This document shows positions 1 through 8,590 of a DNA stretch of 64,000 nucleotides, piece by piece; the first letter of the stretch is position 1; every line of letters begins with the position of its first letter. The notes beneath the pieces are model-generated. The model saw only the letters and a program-made list of their open reading frames with translations, was not told the DNA's origin and searched no databases. The DNA comes from Sulfurimonadaceae bacterium (GTDB lineage Bacteria > Campylobacterota > Campylobacteria > Campylobacterales > Sulfurimonadaceae). The position numbers were made by a program, and so were the translations under genes. The stretch is from positions 42,187-106,186 of the forward strand of contig JAQUHB010000005.1 of NCBI GenBank assembly GCA_028683835.1, written 5' to 3'.

Positions 1-810
1 ACGATGACAGAACTGATGCAAGGACGAACTTTAGATAATCTGGATAGTTTTGAGACACCGACTTTTGATATGAGTAGAGTTGAGAGCAGTTTTAATCTTG
101 AATCGCATTTTGTAGATTCAAATGGAAAACTTGGATTTGGATTTTTGAGTTCTAAAAAAAGTTTTGAGTATGCCACTTGGAGATATAAAGGCGAGGGATG
201 TGAGGATGAATATAACTTTCTTTTAAGTATCTTAGAAGATATGGATAAAGAGCTTTATATCAGAGAGTACGATTATCTTGGATTTTACTCTTGTCAGATG
301 GTTATTCCAGGAGTTTCAGAAGTGTACCCGATGGAAGATCTCATCTACAACAACAAAAACAGCGGAAAACTTATACGTCATATGGTTTTGGATATGAATG
401 TGAATGATGCAGAAGATATCCTTGATGCAGTAGAATCACTGGATGATTCTTTACACGTAGACAAATATATAGGTGTTATTTTCGAAAATAGTTTTACAAT
501 GGCCGAGCTCAAAGCGCAGATGCATTTGACACTTGGCAATACTCAAGAAGCGTTAGAGATTTTAGAGTACAGTGAAAACAAAATTGGACAAATTCTTGTG
601 GAACTTATCACGATGGAAAACGAAGGGCATAATTACGAAGATTATGAAGAAGCATTAGAGAATGTTTTTGGGAAAGATAATCTAAAAAAAGCCTTACTTG
701 TAAGAGAGGGTAAAGAGTTATTTATAGACACGACTCTGCATGATGAGTATAAAAAAATGTTAAAGTTATATGACAAACTCGAGATTAAAAAGCAAAATAT
801 TACACTTTAA
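1..810 (+). CDS. YcaO-domain protein, C-terminal part (cut by window edge)
   Basis: The frame is open to the first base, so the gene begins outside the window and only about 268 C-terminal residues are seen. The stretch PGVSEVYPMEDL (about residues 102-113 of the visible part) followed by an N-rich segment resembles the C-terminal region of the E. coli YcaO type, where a conserved PG..(D/E).YP..DL motif precedes a helical TPR-like tail; an acidic helical tail is present here. YcaO proteins bind ATP and activate amide backbones; in E. coli YcaO is linked to RimO-dependent methylthiolation of ribosomal protein S12. The ATP-binding part lies upstream, so activity cannot be judged. The family call rests on pattern recognition of the tail only. 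Confidence 0.7.
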   Translation, partial: TMTELMQGRTLDNLDSFETPTFDMSRVESSFNLESHFVDSNGKLGFGFLSSKKSFEYATWRYKGEGCEDEYNFLLSILEDMDKELYIREYDYLGFYSCQMVIPGVSEVYPMEDLIYNNKNSGKLIRHMVLDMNVNDAEDILDAVESLDDSLHVDKYIGVIFENSFTMAELKAQMHLTLGNTQEALEILEYSENKIGQILVELITMENEGHNYEDYEEALENVFGKDNLKKALLVREGKELFIDTTLHDEYKKMLKLYDKLEIKKQNITL

Positions 811-898
811 GCGATCAATCATGATTAGATGAACAAATATTCTGCTTTAAATTCTTTGATATGTTATCGCTAAAAGTTGCCATAAGATCACCAAATGC

Positions 899-1130
899 AT
901 GTCCAATATCACGTATAGATTCAGCCTTAATTATACTGATGATAAAGTAGTATTTATTGATCATGAATATACATATTTGTCCATAAACCAAGCGTATAGC
1001 GTATTTGGAGATATTGCAAAAATTAAAAGATGAAATTGTAGGTTAAAAATATGCAAGACGCTTGGTGAAGAAGGATTCCAGACAAAAAAAATGCATCAGT
1101 ATTGATGGTATATGCTACACTATTGCTTTG
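899..1130 (+). pseudogene. Relic of a PAS sensor domain in the 811-1172 gap
   Basis: This is the only gap above 300 bases. An ATG at 899 opens a 44-codon frame that stops at 1031-1033 and contains VVFIDHEYTYLSINQAYSVF, much like the start of a PAS domain (a D.(D/E)Y.Y..(I/V)N.AY pattern). After the stop another frame reads KTLGEEGFQTKKMHQ (from about 1058), like a later part of the same kind of domain, then breaks up. The simplest reading is a sensor gene, such as a PAS-GGDEF protein, decayed by frameshifts. No ribosome binding site or full domain remains. The rest of the gap shows nothing recognisable. Confidence 0.4.
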
Positions 1131-1172
1131 TTTCATGGATACAATATTTTAAAATCAACATAAGGAAAAAAG

Positions 1173-1511
1173 ATGCTCATTGATATATTCACAGATTATA
1201 TTCGTAATCGCAAAGATTTACGAAAATACGTAGTAGAACGAAAAACAATACAAGAACGTGGTGAGTTTAACGATGCAACTTTGATTCAGGTGCAGGAAAA
1301 CCTTGAGAGATTAAAAGTTGAAAATCCTGATATTTATGAAAAAATGTATGAAGTATTGGAAACTGTCTTTGAAAATGATGCTGGACAGATAGTAGATTAT
1401 TCTCTTAATTTTGCCCGTCAAATGTCTAAAATGTTTAAAAATAGAACACCTGAAGATATTTATAAGGAATACAAGGCTGTGTTGAAGCATAAATATCAAA
1501 CACTAGGTTAG
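1173..1511 (+). CDS. Small helical protein of unknown function
   Basis: A 112-residue soluble protein with a good ribosome binding site (AAGGAAAA) before ATG 1173. It is rich in charged residues and predicted helix, has no signal peptide, membrane segment or cysteine, and shows no motif I recognise. The middle (VQENLERLKVENPDIYEKMY) looks amphipathic and may form a helical bundle. It stands alone between the PAS relic and an outer membrane protein gene, so context gives no hint of its role. Coding status is supported by length, start context and amino acid composition; the function is unknown. Confidence 0.65.
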   Translation: MLIDIFTDYIRNRKDLRKYVVERKTIQERGEFNDATLIQVQENLERLKVENPDIYEKMYEVLETVFENDAGQIVDYSLNFARQMSKMFKNRTPEDIYKEYKAVLKHKYQTLG

Positions 1512-1581
1512 GAATAAAAGCTTGTATTGTTGATTTTGTTGTACCATATCCTTTATAAATAACTTTACAAAAGGATATAAA

Positions 1582-2136
1582 ATGATCAAAAAAATCGTAA
1601 CAATAAGCGCATTTAGTGTGATTCTTGGAACAACACTTTTAGCAGACGGAGTGCAAGTATTGCCGGTCATCAATAGTTCATATACACCTTCATTCGCTGT
1701 TGCAGCTCTTGGCGGTTACCAAAAAACAGATGCCGTGGATGGAACGGGTGCATACGGTGTTGAAGTTTCTTTAACATGTCCACTTTTACAGATTCCAAAT
1801 TATCCAATCAGACAACAAGTAAGTCTTGTTCGTACAAATTCAAATGGTTTGACGACTACTGATTTTGAATTAAATCCACATGTTTTATTTGATGTAGCAC
1901 CAAAATTACACGTTGGTGTAGGACCAAGTCTTGGTTTTGTTTATGCTTCTGGAGCAGGGGATCATGATTATTCATTTGGCATTGGTGCGGGTGCATCTGT
2001 GACTTATGATATTGATTCAAAATATTTTGTAGGCGCTGAGAGTAGATACCAATGGGTAAACCAAGCAGATCTTAGTGGTTCAAAAGTTGATTTAGATAAT
2101 ATGCGCACACTTTTAAAAGTTGGTGTACATTTTTAA
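1582..2136 (+). CDS. Outer membrane beta-barrel protein (OmpX/OmpW-like size)
   Basis: A 184-residue protein that begins with a typical signal peptide (MIKKIVTISAFSVILGTTLLA, cleavage near residues 21-22). The mature part alternates polar and hydrophobic residues in short strands, is rich in Gly and Tyr, and ends in VKVGVHF-like fashion (LLKVGVHF) with a terminal Phe, the usual C-terminal signature of a strand recognised by the Bam complex. The size fits an eight-stranded barrel. The ribosome binding site AAAGGAT lies just before ATG 1582. I see no residue pattern that assigns a substrate; it is probably a small structural or pore protein of the outer membrane. Confidence 0.7.
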   Translation: MIKKIVTISAFSVILGTTLLADGVQVLPVINSSYTPSFAVAALGGYQKTDAVDGTGAYGVEVSLTCPLLQIPNYPIRQQVSLVRTNSNGLTTTDFELNPHVLFDVAPKLHVGVGPSLGFVYASGAGDHDYSFGIGAGASVTYDIDSKYFVGAESRYQWVNQADLSGSKVDLDNMRTLLKVGVHF

Positions 2137-2164
2137 ACATTGATTGAGTATGCGAGTGCGTAGA

Positions 2165-2252
2165 TGGTGGACAATGTGAGATTCGAACTCACGGTAGGTT
2201 GCCCTACGGCCGCGTTCCAGGCGACTGGATTCAACCACTCTCCCAATTGTCC
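2165..2252 (-). tRNA. tRNA-Ser (anticodon GGA)
   Basis: Read on the minus strand, the acceptor stem GGACAAT pairs with ATTGTCC. The D stem is GGA/TCC, the anticodon stem GTCGC/GCGGC carries the loop CTGGAAC (anticodon GGA), a long variable arm (CGTAGGGCAACCTACC) marks a class II tRNA, and the T arm is GTGAG-TTCGAAT-CTCAC. The CCA end is encoded (2165-2167). Long variable arm plus GGA anticodon gives serine, decoding UCU/UCC. The base before CCA is A. Apparent reading frames over this stretch are artefacts of the tRNA. Confidence 0.97.
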
Positions 2253-2285
2253 ACGGTTTGGAGAGTGGCATTATAGCAAAGTTTT

Positions 2286-2645
2286 TTATAAAACTTTTAT
2301 GCAATCTTCTTGTTTTGGAACAAGACATAAAAAACTGTATGTCACATCACCTAATGTTTCGTAAGCATGAGGTACATTCGCAGGGATAAGCAGCACATCT
2401 CCCGCACCCGCTTCAAACTTTTCATCACCTATCGTCACAAGCGCACGTCCGGCTAAAACATACTGTTCATGTTCTATGATATTTGTATGAAGTGGCATAT
2501 GCCCGCCAGCTTCAATCGTGAAGTTTCTCATAGCAAAATTTGGCGATTCCTCCGGTGAGAGAAGCATCTTCATCCCCACACCTTTGCCCGCTTTTTGCGG
2601 TATGTTTTCTATCTCATTTATTTTCTTATGCAGATACATTTTCAT
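2286..2645 (-). CDS. Cupin-domain protein
   Basis: A 119-residue single-domain cupin. Motif 1 is visible as GGHMPLHTN...EHEQYVLAG (metal-ligand His and Glu) and motif 2 as GDVLLIPANVPHAY (metal-ligand His). Small cupins of this kind bind a metal in a beta-barrel and act as enzymes or sugar/ligand sensors; sequence alone does not tell which. The protein is soluble. It ends 33 bases from the tRNA-Ser gene on the same strand and diverges from the porin gene. Its start at 2645 is the ATG coding MKMYLHKK; a second ATG two codons later would also fit. Confidence 0.8.
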   Translation of the reverse strand: MKMYLHKKINEIENIPQKAGKGVGMKMLLSPEESPNFAMRNFTIEAGGHMPLHTNIIEHEQYVLAGRALVTIGDEKFEAGAGDVLLIPANVPHAYETLGDVTYSFLCLVPKQEDCIKVL

Positions 2646-2745
2646 CCTTCCATGTAAAGTTTTTAAAAGGATAACATAAATATTTTCTAAAATAAGAAAA
2701 TTTAATATACATAACTGTTTTATTTGAGTTAGAATATAGCGGTAG

Positions 2746-2763
2746 AAAAAAAAAGGGGGGGGG
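2746..2763 (+). promoter_or_regulatory. 9-A/9-G homopolymer tract serving as porin ribosome binding site
   Basis: Nine A (2746-2754) are followed directly by nine G (2755-2763), then TAACT and the porin ATG at 2769. The G run is the only possible Shine-Dalgarno sequence, and its length sets the spacing to the start codon. Poly-G tracts of this length are classic sites of slipped-strand phase variation in Campylobacter and Helicobacter. A -10-like GAATAT lies at 2732-2737. Length changes here would alter translation initiation, not reading frame. Confidence 0.6.
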
Positions 2764-2768
2764 TAACT

Positions 2769-4022
2769 ATGTTAAAGAAAATGGTATATTTTTTGCCCTT
2801 CTTCTGTTTATCTCGTATAAGTGCTGAAGAATCTTTAAATTTACGCGATTTTTATGCAAAAGCGGGTGTTAGCGGAGAGTTGAGAGCACTCTATCAATAT
2901 AACTCTCAGTATGAATATTTAGATGGCAAAAGCGGTACGAGCAATACGGGAGTATTGGGTGGTAAAGTAAGCCTCACATCGGGGAATGTGTATGGTTTTG
3001 ATGCAGTGTTAAGCGGATATGGGGCATTTAGAGGATTTGAAGATAAAAATAAAGTTGAAGTCGATTATCTCAATAATGGCAGAGGAAATGCCGATTACTC
3101 GTTACTTGGAGAGTCTTTTGTCAGATACACAAAAGATAGCGATTTTATTCAAATAGGACGTTTTGGGCTTGATACTCCACTTTTAAATTCTGATGATGTG
3201 CGTATGACACCCGATTTTTTTGAGGGTGTTCATGCTTCTGTAAAGATGTTGGACGCCTTTATATTGGATGGTGGATATATCGATGCAATTGCAGGATGGG
3301 AAAATCTTGGAGATAATGCAAAGTTTGAAAACATAGGGGATGCTATAGATCTTTCCGGCAATTTTTCAGGCGGTTATCATGTAGGAAAATCTTCTATCAT
3401 CTTTGCCGGAGTTACTTTTGCAGATGAAAAAAATCTTTTTAATTTCCGTGTATATGATTATTTGACGCAGAAAGTGATGAATCAGTTATATATGGAGAGT
3501 TCTTTTAAAGCTGATATTTATGAGCTAGGTGCTCAATATTTGAGAAGTGTATCTGATAGTAGACTTGAAAATTTCGGCGGAAACGACATTATCGATTCTA
3601 CTGCTTATGGCCTGCGCGGATGTGTCAATCTTAACAAAGTGGGGTTTACTTTGGCTTATGACGAGGTCTTAAAAAGAAAAAATACTCTTTTTGATGGTGG
3701 AACTCCTGATTTTTTTGGAGGGGCTAACGATCCATTTTTTACTTCTATGGACTTGCTTGTTCCAAATCAGCTCGGCGGAGTTAAGGTTTATAAAGGAGAG
3801 ATTTCTTATACTCCAACGGATGATTTTTCTCTTAGTGTGGCGCATGCTTTGTTTCACAAAGGGGATGGATATGATCAAAGTGAGAGCGATCTTACGCTCA
3901 AAGCTACTTTGTATAAAAATATAGAAGCGGATATGAAGTTATCTAGTCTCAATGAAACAGATAGTATAGGTAATGTCACAACAAATAATCGTGTTCGTGC
4001 ATTACTAAAAATGAAATTTTAA
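2769..4022 (+). CDS. Outer membrane porin, OprD-like
   Basis: A 417-residue protein with a signal peptide (MLKKMVYFLPFFCLSRISAEE, cleavage after about residue 19) and a mature part of alternating strands ending in LLKMKF, a C-terminal Phe typical of outer membrane barrels. The segments SGELRALYQYNS near the start, IQIGRFGLDTPLLNSDDVRMTPDFFEG and the length match OprD-type porins common in Campylobacterota, which pass small organic acids, peptides or ions. The substrate cannot be read from the sequence. A homopolymer tract sits at its ribosome binding site. The chemoreceptor gene starts 12 bases after its stop and is probably co-transcribed, so a slippage event could change porin alone or both. 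Confidence 0.8.
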   Translation: MLKKMVYFLPFFCLSRISAEESLNLRDFYAKAGVSGELRALYQYNSQYEYLDGKSGTSNTGVLGGKVSLTSGNVYGFDAVLSGYGAFRGFEDKNKVEVDYLNNGRGNADYSLLGESFVRYTKDSDFIQIGRFGLDTPLLNSDDVRMTPDFFEGVHASVKMLDAFILDGGYIDAIAGWENLGDNAKFENIGDAIDLSGNFSGGYHVGKSSIIFAGVTFADEKNLFNFRVYDYLTQKVMNQLYMESSFKADIYELGAQYLRSVSDSRLENFGGNDIIDSTAYGLRGCVNLNKVGFTLAYDEVLKRKNTLFDGGTPDFFGGANDPFFTSMDLLVPNQLGGVKVYKGEISYTPTDDFSLSVAHALFHKGDGYDQSESDLTLKATLYKNIEADMKLSSLNETDSIGNVTTNNRVRALLKMKF

Positions 4023-4034
4023 ATGGAGGCAGGA

Positions 4035-5639
4035 ATGAGTATAAAACAAAAATTGATATTAGGTCTTACGCTGATATTTGTGGGAGTTATAGTAAATATT
4101 TTAGTGGGCAGTGTGACTATTTCCAATGTATACAAACTAAGTGAATCAGCAGCACATGAATCGATTCCTCGTGCGCTTGACGCTACAGATGCCAAGTATC
4201 AGGTCTCACAAGTCCAGCAGTTTTTGACAGATGCATCTTTGACACAAAATCAGGATTCCGTAAAAGAGGCACAAGAAGCCAATGATGCTTTTATGAAAGA
4301 TATGGGTAGATTTGAAGCGATGTTTCAAAAAGAGAATAACAACAAAAGCCTCTCTATGGTGAGAGTTTCAAAAAATGACATGCAAGAACTTTTTATAGTG
4401 GGCAAAAAGATGATGGCAAGTTATGGTGTGAGCAAAGCTGATGGCGACAAAGTGATGGAAGATTTTGATGCGGCGAGTGCAAAACTGATGTCAAAGGTCG
4501 ACGAGATCAAAAAAGCACAGGTTGCTGAAGCGATAAGCAATTCAGAGCAGACAATGGAAAAAGCAAATTTTACAAAATATTTTTCACTTATGATCGGAAT
4601 AGCTACGATTATGATGGGGCTTTTGGTGGGCTATTTGCTTTCCAATAATATTTTGATGTCGATTAAAAAACTTGGTGATGTTATTGAAGTCGTAGCTCAA
4701 AACCATGATTTTACTCAAAATGTTAAATTTGAAGGGAATGATGAGCTTTCTCAGATGGGAGAAAAGATCAATCACCTAGTTACTGTATTACGTGAATCAT
4801 TTTGTGAGATTGGAAGTACATCTCATGAAAACCTTTCTGTAGCTACACAACTTTCAGCTACAACCCATTCAATAGGAAAAGCAGCGGAACATGAAGCGCA
4901 GATAGTCTCAGAGACAACAAGCGAATCGCTTTTGACAAAAGATGCGATTATTGCCTCAGCGTCTAAGGCACAGAATGTAAAAATAAAAGCATTACAAGCC
5001 AGAGAGAGCCTTCAAGAAGCGCAAAATACTCTTAGTGAAACAAATTCTGAGTTGATACTTACTGTAGAGATGGAATCTGAGATGAATGCAAAGCTTCATT
5101 CTCTTTCGCAAGAAGCATCACAAGTAAAACAGGTCTTGACTGTTATCTCGGATATTGCAGATCAAACAAATCTTCTAGCGCTCAATGCAGCCATAGAAGC
5201 GGCGCGTGCAGGAGAACATGGACGCGGATTTGCCGTGGTCGCCGATGAGGTAAGAAAGCTTGCTGAGCGTACACAAAAAAGTCTTGTAGAGACAAATGCA
5301 ACAGTCAATGTCATAGTGCAGTCGATCATGGAAATCACAGAACAGATCACTACCAATACGCAGCGTATCGAAAATCTCGCCGAAGCATCTGAGCAGGCTG
5401 GGCATAATACACAAATGGCCGTAAGTTCACTTTCTCAAGCGGTTGAAAATATTGAGGAGCTTGCCACGGATTCTCAGATGAATGCTTCTGCAATAGAAAA
5501 AATCATTATGAAGATAGAAAATATTCGTACATACAGCACATCTAATGCAAAAAATGTTGAAGAGATAGCTGGCGCTGCAGAACATCTCCATATGATGACA
5601 CAAAACTTGAGTACAAAAATCAGTATTTATCGCACATAA
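4035..5639 (+). CDS. Methyl-accepting chemotaxis protein
   Basis: A 534-residue transmembrane chemoreceptor. Membrane segment 1 is at about residues 7-27, a periplasmic four-helix-type sensor region follows to about 180, membrane segment 2 lies at about 183-204, then a HAMP domain. The conserved hairpin tip that contacts CheA/CheW starts near residue 373 ([20 protein letters not shown]) and runs through [18 protein letters not shown]. The start chosen is ATG 4035, which has GGAGG at 4026-4030 ideally placed; an in-frame ATG at 4023 would translate the ribosome binding site. It follows the porin gene closely, suggesting a shared transcript and perhaps taxis toward a porin substrate (inference). 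Confidence 0.95.
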   Translation: MSIKQKLILGLTLIFVGVIVNILVGSVTISNVYKLSESAAHESIPRALDATDAKYQVSQVQQFLTDASLTQNQDSVKEAQEANDAFMKDMGRFEAMFQKENNNKSLSMVRVSKNDMQELFIVGKKMMASYGVSKADGDKVMEDFDAASAKLMSKVDEIKKAQVAEAISNSEQTMEKANFTKYFSLMIGIATIMMGLLVGYLLSNNILMSIKKLGDVIEVVAQNHDFTQNVKFEGNDELSQMGEKINHLVTVLRESFCEIGSTSHENLSVATQLSATTHSIGKAAEHEAQIVSETTSESLLTKDAIIASASKAQNVKIKALQARESLQEAQNTLSETNSELILTVEMESEMNAKLHSLSQEASQVKQVLTVISDIADQTNLLALNAAIEAARAGEHGRGFAVVADEVRKLAERTQKSLVETNATVNVIVQSIMEITEQITTNTQRIENLAEASEQAGHNTQMAVSSLSQAVENIEELATDSQMNASAIEKIIMKIENIRTYSTSNAKNVEEIAGAAEHLHMMTQNLSTKISIYRT

Positions 5640-5642
5640 ACT

Positions 5643-5736
5643 ATAGTTATTTTTATCATATTCATGTAGAAATTACAAAAACTGCGGGTTTGCCTGCAGC
5701 TTTTGTCTGCCAAAACTTCAGCCGTACGCGGTATAA
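5643..5736 (+). pseudogene. Decayed copy of the 5' end of the downstream radical SAM gene
   Basis: About 80 bases from 5643 match bases 6330-6410, the start of the intact radical SAM gene, at roughly 83% identity with a one-base deletion in the A run near 5677-5681. Before the gap it reads SYFYHIHVEIT (intact gene: SYFHRVHVEIT); after it CGFACSFCLPKLQP (intact gene: CGLACSFCPPKLQP), so the iron-sulfur cysteines are still visible (codons 5683, 5695, 5704). It stops at 5734-5736. The copy starts four bases after the chemoreceptor stop and its end now holds the presumed mntP promoter. Confidence 0.75.
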
Positions 5737-5737
5737 T
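5732..5737 (+). promoter_or_regulatory. Probable -10 element for mntP
   Basis: TATAAT lies 26 bases before the mntP ATG, at the end of the radical SAM relic. Campylobacterota promoters often show a strong -10 box and a poorly conserved -35; no clear -35 is seen. The match is exact but short. Confidence 0.4.
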
Positions 5738-5762
5738 TCGCCAATTTTTTTCAGGATATTTC

Positions 5763-6323
5763 ATGAGCGAAACTCTTCTCATCCTTGCCATTGCCCTTGC
5801 CATGGACTCTGTCGCGGTTTCTATTGCGATTGGCTCAAAATACCGTGATCTTCTTCTTTGGCGTACCCTCTTTGTTGCCGGAGTTTTTGGTTTTTTCCAA
5901 GGAGTGATGCCGATTGCCGGTTATTTCATAGGAATCAGTTTTGCTGATTATGTTCAAGCGTACGATCACTGGATCGCTTTTGTATTATTGGTAGGATTAG
6001 GCGGTAAAATGCTCTATGAAGCCTACCAAAATGAGTTTGACGAAGAGGTTACGGATCTGTCGAATAAAACACTTATCACCTTGGGGATTGCAACAAGTAT
6101 CGATGCCATGGCAATCGGGGTGACATTTGCTTTTTTACAAACCGATATTTTCACTGCGTCATCTATTATTGCCCTTGTGACTTTTGTTCTTTGTATCGCG
6201 GCAGTGTATGTCGGGAAAAAATTGGGTTCACTGCTTGAGAGCAAAGCGGAGATGCTTGGAGGGATCATCCTCATCGGTCTTGGCTGTAAGATCTTAGCGG
6301 AGCATACAGGATTGATAGGTTAA
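5763..6323 (+). CDS. mntP: Manganese efflux pump MntP
   Basis: A 186-residue inner membrane protein with about six membrane segments, the usual MntP length. The two halves carry the related motifs AMDSVAVSIAIG (near residues 13-24) and SIDAMAIGVTF in the second half, whose aspartates are the expected cation-binding residues of the family. MntP exports Mn2+ and protects against manganese excess. The start is ATG 5763 (MSETLLIL) after CAGGATATTTC; an upstream in-frame TTG at 5703 would translate the relic of another gene and is rejected. No Mn riboswitch is apparent. The radical SAM gene begins three bases after its stop. Confidence 0.9.
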   Translation: MSETLLILAIALAMDSVAVSIAIGSKYRDLLLWRTLFVAGVFGFFQGVMPIAGYFIGISFADYVQAYDHWIAFVLLVGLGGKMLYEAYQNEFDEEVTDLSNKTLITLGIATSIDAMAIGVTFAFLQTDIFTASSIIALVTFVLCIAAVYVGKKLGSLLESKAEMLGGIILIGLGCKILAEHTGLIG

Positions 6324-6326
6324 ACA

Positions 6327-7205
6327 ATGAGTTATTTTCATCGTGTTCATGTAGAGATCACAAATATCTGCGGTCTTGCATGCAGCTTTTGTCCCCCAAA
6401 ACTCCAACCCACAAAAACAATGACTTTGGAGTTTTTTGAAAAAATCTTAGCAGAGTTGAAGCCCTATACAAAGAGTTTAGCTTTCCATGTAATGGGTGAT
6501 CCTCTCACTCTTTCAAATCTCGATAAGTATCTTGATCTGGCTTTGCAATATGCTTTTGAAGTAGAGCTCACGACAAGCGGATATTATCTCAAAAAAAATC
6601 CTATTTCGACACTTTTTCATCCCGCTGTAAGACAGCTCAATATCTCGCTCAACGCTTATAATAAAAATGATTCAAATCTCAGTTTTGAAACATATATGCA
6701 GGGTGTTTTGGAAGTATGCGATGCAAAACTTCAAAACTTTCCAAAACCTTTTATAAATCTGCGTGTCTGGAATCTTGATGAAGCGTGTTCGGAACTCTCA
6801 TTTAATGAACAGCTTTTTATAGTTTTAAGAGAGCATTTTGAACAGAAACTGCAGATGGATGAGATTGTCAAAAACAAGATAAAATCTTTTCGACTCGCTT
6901 CGAAAATACTCCTCAATTTTGACAGCTATTTTGAATGGCCGTCCTTGAACTCTTCTCATGAAAGCCACGCAACATGTTATGGTTTAAAATCACATATTGG
7001 CATATTGGCAAATGGAGTTGTCGTACCATGTTGCCTTGATGGCGAGGGTGTTATAAACCTTGGAGACTTATATGAAAGCTCGCTTGAAGAGATACTTTCT
7101 TCAAAGCGTGCACAAGATATGATCAAAGGTTTTGAAAAGGGGAAGGCAGTCGAAGAACTGTGTTTGAAATGTAGCTATAAAGACAGATTTCAAGAATCTT
7201 TTTAA
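6327..7205 (+). CDS. Radical SAM/SPASM protein of unknown substrate
   Basis: A 292-residue radical SAM enzyme. The [4Fe-4S]-binding CxxxCxxC motif is CGLACSFC (about residues 15-22), preceded by VEITNICG, which is typical for the family. The C-terminal third has a SPASM-like auxiliary cluster region: CYGLKSHIGILANGVVVPCC, then GDLYESSLEEIL and a final CLKC. Radical SAM/SPASM proteins modify peptides, proteins or small molecules through a 5'-deoxyadenosyl radical. No precursor peptide gene is visible nearby. It lies three bases after mntP and its stop overlaps convergent cobQ by four bases. A degraded second copy of its start lies before mntP. Confidence 0.85.
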   Translation: MSYFHRVHVEITNICGLACSFCPPKLQPTKTMTLEFFEKILAELKPYTKSLAFHVMGDPLTLSNLDKYLDLALQYAFEVELTTSGYYLKKNPISTLFHPAVRQLNISLNAYNKNDSNLSFETYMQGVLEVCDAKLQNFPKPFINLRVWNLDEACSELSFNEQLFIVLREHFEQKLQMDEIVKNKIKSFRLASKILLNFDSYFEWPSLNSSHESHATCYGLKSHIGILANGVVVPCCLDGEGVINLGDLYESSLEEILSSKRAQDMIKGFEKGKAVEELCLKCSYKDRFQESF

Positions 7206-8590
7206 CCTTTTAGCAGTGCTTTGTAGATGAAATCGACATCTACATTTTCCTCTACATGTAAAGCAAATTCTAGGGTAGAACGTTTCTTATACTCTTGAAA
7301 ATTGTAGCCTCGATAGTCTGCATTGATTTTGGAAAAGAGTTTGAAGCGTATCTCGTCACTCTCAAAAAACCCGTGTACAAAAGTGCCGTAAAGATTTTTA
7401 TGTTTTTTTGAACCCTTTTTTGCCACGGCATTGTGGATTTCATAGCCTGCAACATTGCAGTCAAAGATCTCGTAGTTCTCTTTTTTGAGCACTTTTTTCT
7501 CTTTAAAAATAACATCGCCATCAAACCTTGCAAAACCTTTTATCTCTTCAATCTGGGATTCTACATGCAAGGGATCGAGGATGCGTTCAAACATCATCTC
7601 ATAACCGCCACATATGGCAACGATGGTTTTCTTTTTATTTTTTAAAATCTCTTCAAAACCTATTTCTCGAAGCCATTGCAGATCTTCAACAACACGTTTA
7701 CTCCCTGGAAGAATAAGAAGGTCTACATGAGAAGCTTCACTCGGATTTGTGATGAAACTTAGCTCCACCTGCGCATCTGCAACAAGAGGCTCAAAGTCGG
7801 TAAAATTACTGATATGCGGAAGCTTGATAACAGCGGCTTTAATGATGGTTTTTGAGTGGTCTTGTGTATAACCCATCAGAGACTGCGCATCTTCAAAACC
7901 AAGGTTGAAAGGTTTGTATGGAACGACGCCGAGTACTTTAATACCAAAGCGTTCTTCTAAAATCATGATCCCATCATCAAAAAGGGCGATATCTCCGCGA
8001 AATTTGTTGATGATAACACCGATAATATTTTTTTTCAAAGCTTTTGGAAGAAGAGCAATAACACCAACGATGGAGGCAAAAACACCGCCTCGTTCAATGT
8101 CTGCTACAAGTACGATTTTTGTCTTAAACTCTTCGGCTATGTAAATATTGGAAAGGTCTTTATCCATAAGGTTAAGCTCAACTGGACTTCCTGCGCCTTC
8201 AGCGACGATACACTCATATTCCTTAGAAAGTTTTTTAAATGCTTTTTTGACATGGGGTTTGAGAGAGTTGATGTTTTTATAGTATTCATGCACCTCTACA
8301 TCTTTGACAGCCTCGCCGTTGATGATGAGATAGGCGCTGTTGTTTGAGCCTGATTTTATGAGAATAGGATTCATGAAGTGAGATGTTGGGATACTGATGG
8401 CTTCAGCGGCAAAGTGTTGAGGTATAGCGATCTCTCCGCCATCATCGCAAACTTTAGAGTTGTTTGAAACATTTTGCGCTTTAAAGGGAGCAACCTTCAC
8501 TCCGCGTTTATGTAGAAGATAGGTCAGCGCAAAAGAGAGCGTTGACTTTCCCGCATCACTACTTGTACCAAATATACTCAAAGATTTCAT
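7202..8590 (-). CDS. cobQ: Cobyric acid synthase CobQ/CbiP
   Basis: A 462-residue glutamine amidotransferase that amidates side chains of adenosylcobyrinic acid diamide to give adenosylcobyric acid. The N-terminal synthetase domain has the P-loop-like GTSSDAGKSTL (residues 8-18) and PFKAQNVSNNS, both hallmarks of CobQ. The C-terminal class I amidotransferase domain has its nucleophile in AICGGYEMM and a later GYEIHN histidine. It is slightly shorter than many CobQ proteins (near 490-510). Its ATG overlaps the stop of the Cys-rich gene (ATGA). With no other early cobalamin genes in view, it may serve late synthesis or salvage of imported corrinoids. Confidence 0.93.
   Translation of the reverse strand: MKSLSIFGTSSDAGKSTLSFALTYLLHKRGVKVAPFKAQNVSNNSKVCDDGGEIAIPQHFAAEAISIPTSHFMNPILIKSGSNNSAYLIINGEAVKDVEVHEYYKNINSLKPHVKKAFKKLSKEYECIVAEGAGSPVELNLMDKDLSNIYIAEEFKTKIVLVADIERGGVFASIVGVIALLPKALKKNIIGVIINKFRGDIALFDDGIMILEERFGIKVLGVVPYKPFNLGFEDAQSLMGYTQDHSKTIIKAAVIKLPHISNFTDFEPLVADAQVELSFITNPSEASHVDLLILPGSKRVVEDLQWLREIGFEEILKNKKKTIVAICGGYEMMFERILDPLHVESQIEEIKGFARFDGDVIFKEKKVLKKENYEIFDCNVAGYEIHNAVAKKGSKKHKNLYGTFVHGFFESDEIRFKLFSKINADYRGYNFQEYKKRSTLEFALHVEENVDVDFIYKALLKG

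Noticed and set aside
2113..2364. Two overlapping reading frames on opposite strands
   Set aside because: They cover the tRNA-Ser gene and the end of the cupin gene; no start signals or protein features.
5682..5705. Terminator-like stem CTGCGGG/CCTGCAG followed by T after the chemoreceptor gene
   Set aside because: The bases are part of the decayed radical SAM copy, whose intact counterpart has a similar CTGCGG...GCATGCAG inside a gene. The hairpin is probably by chance, though it could act as a terminator now.
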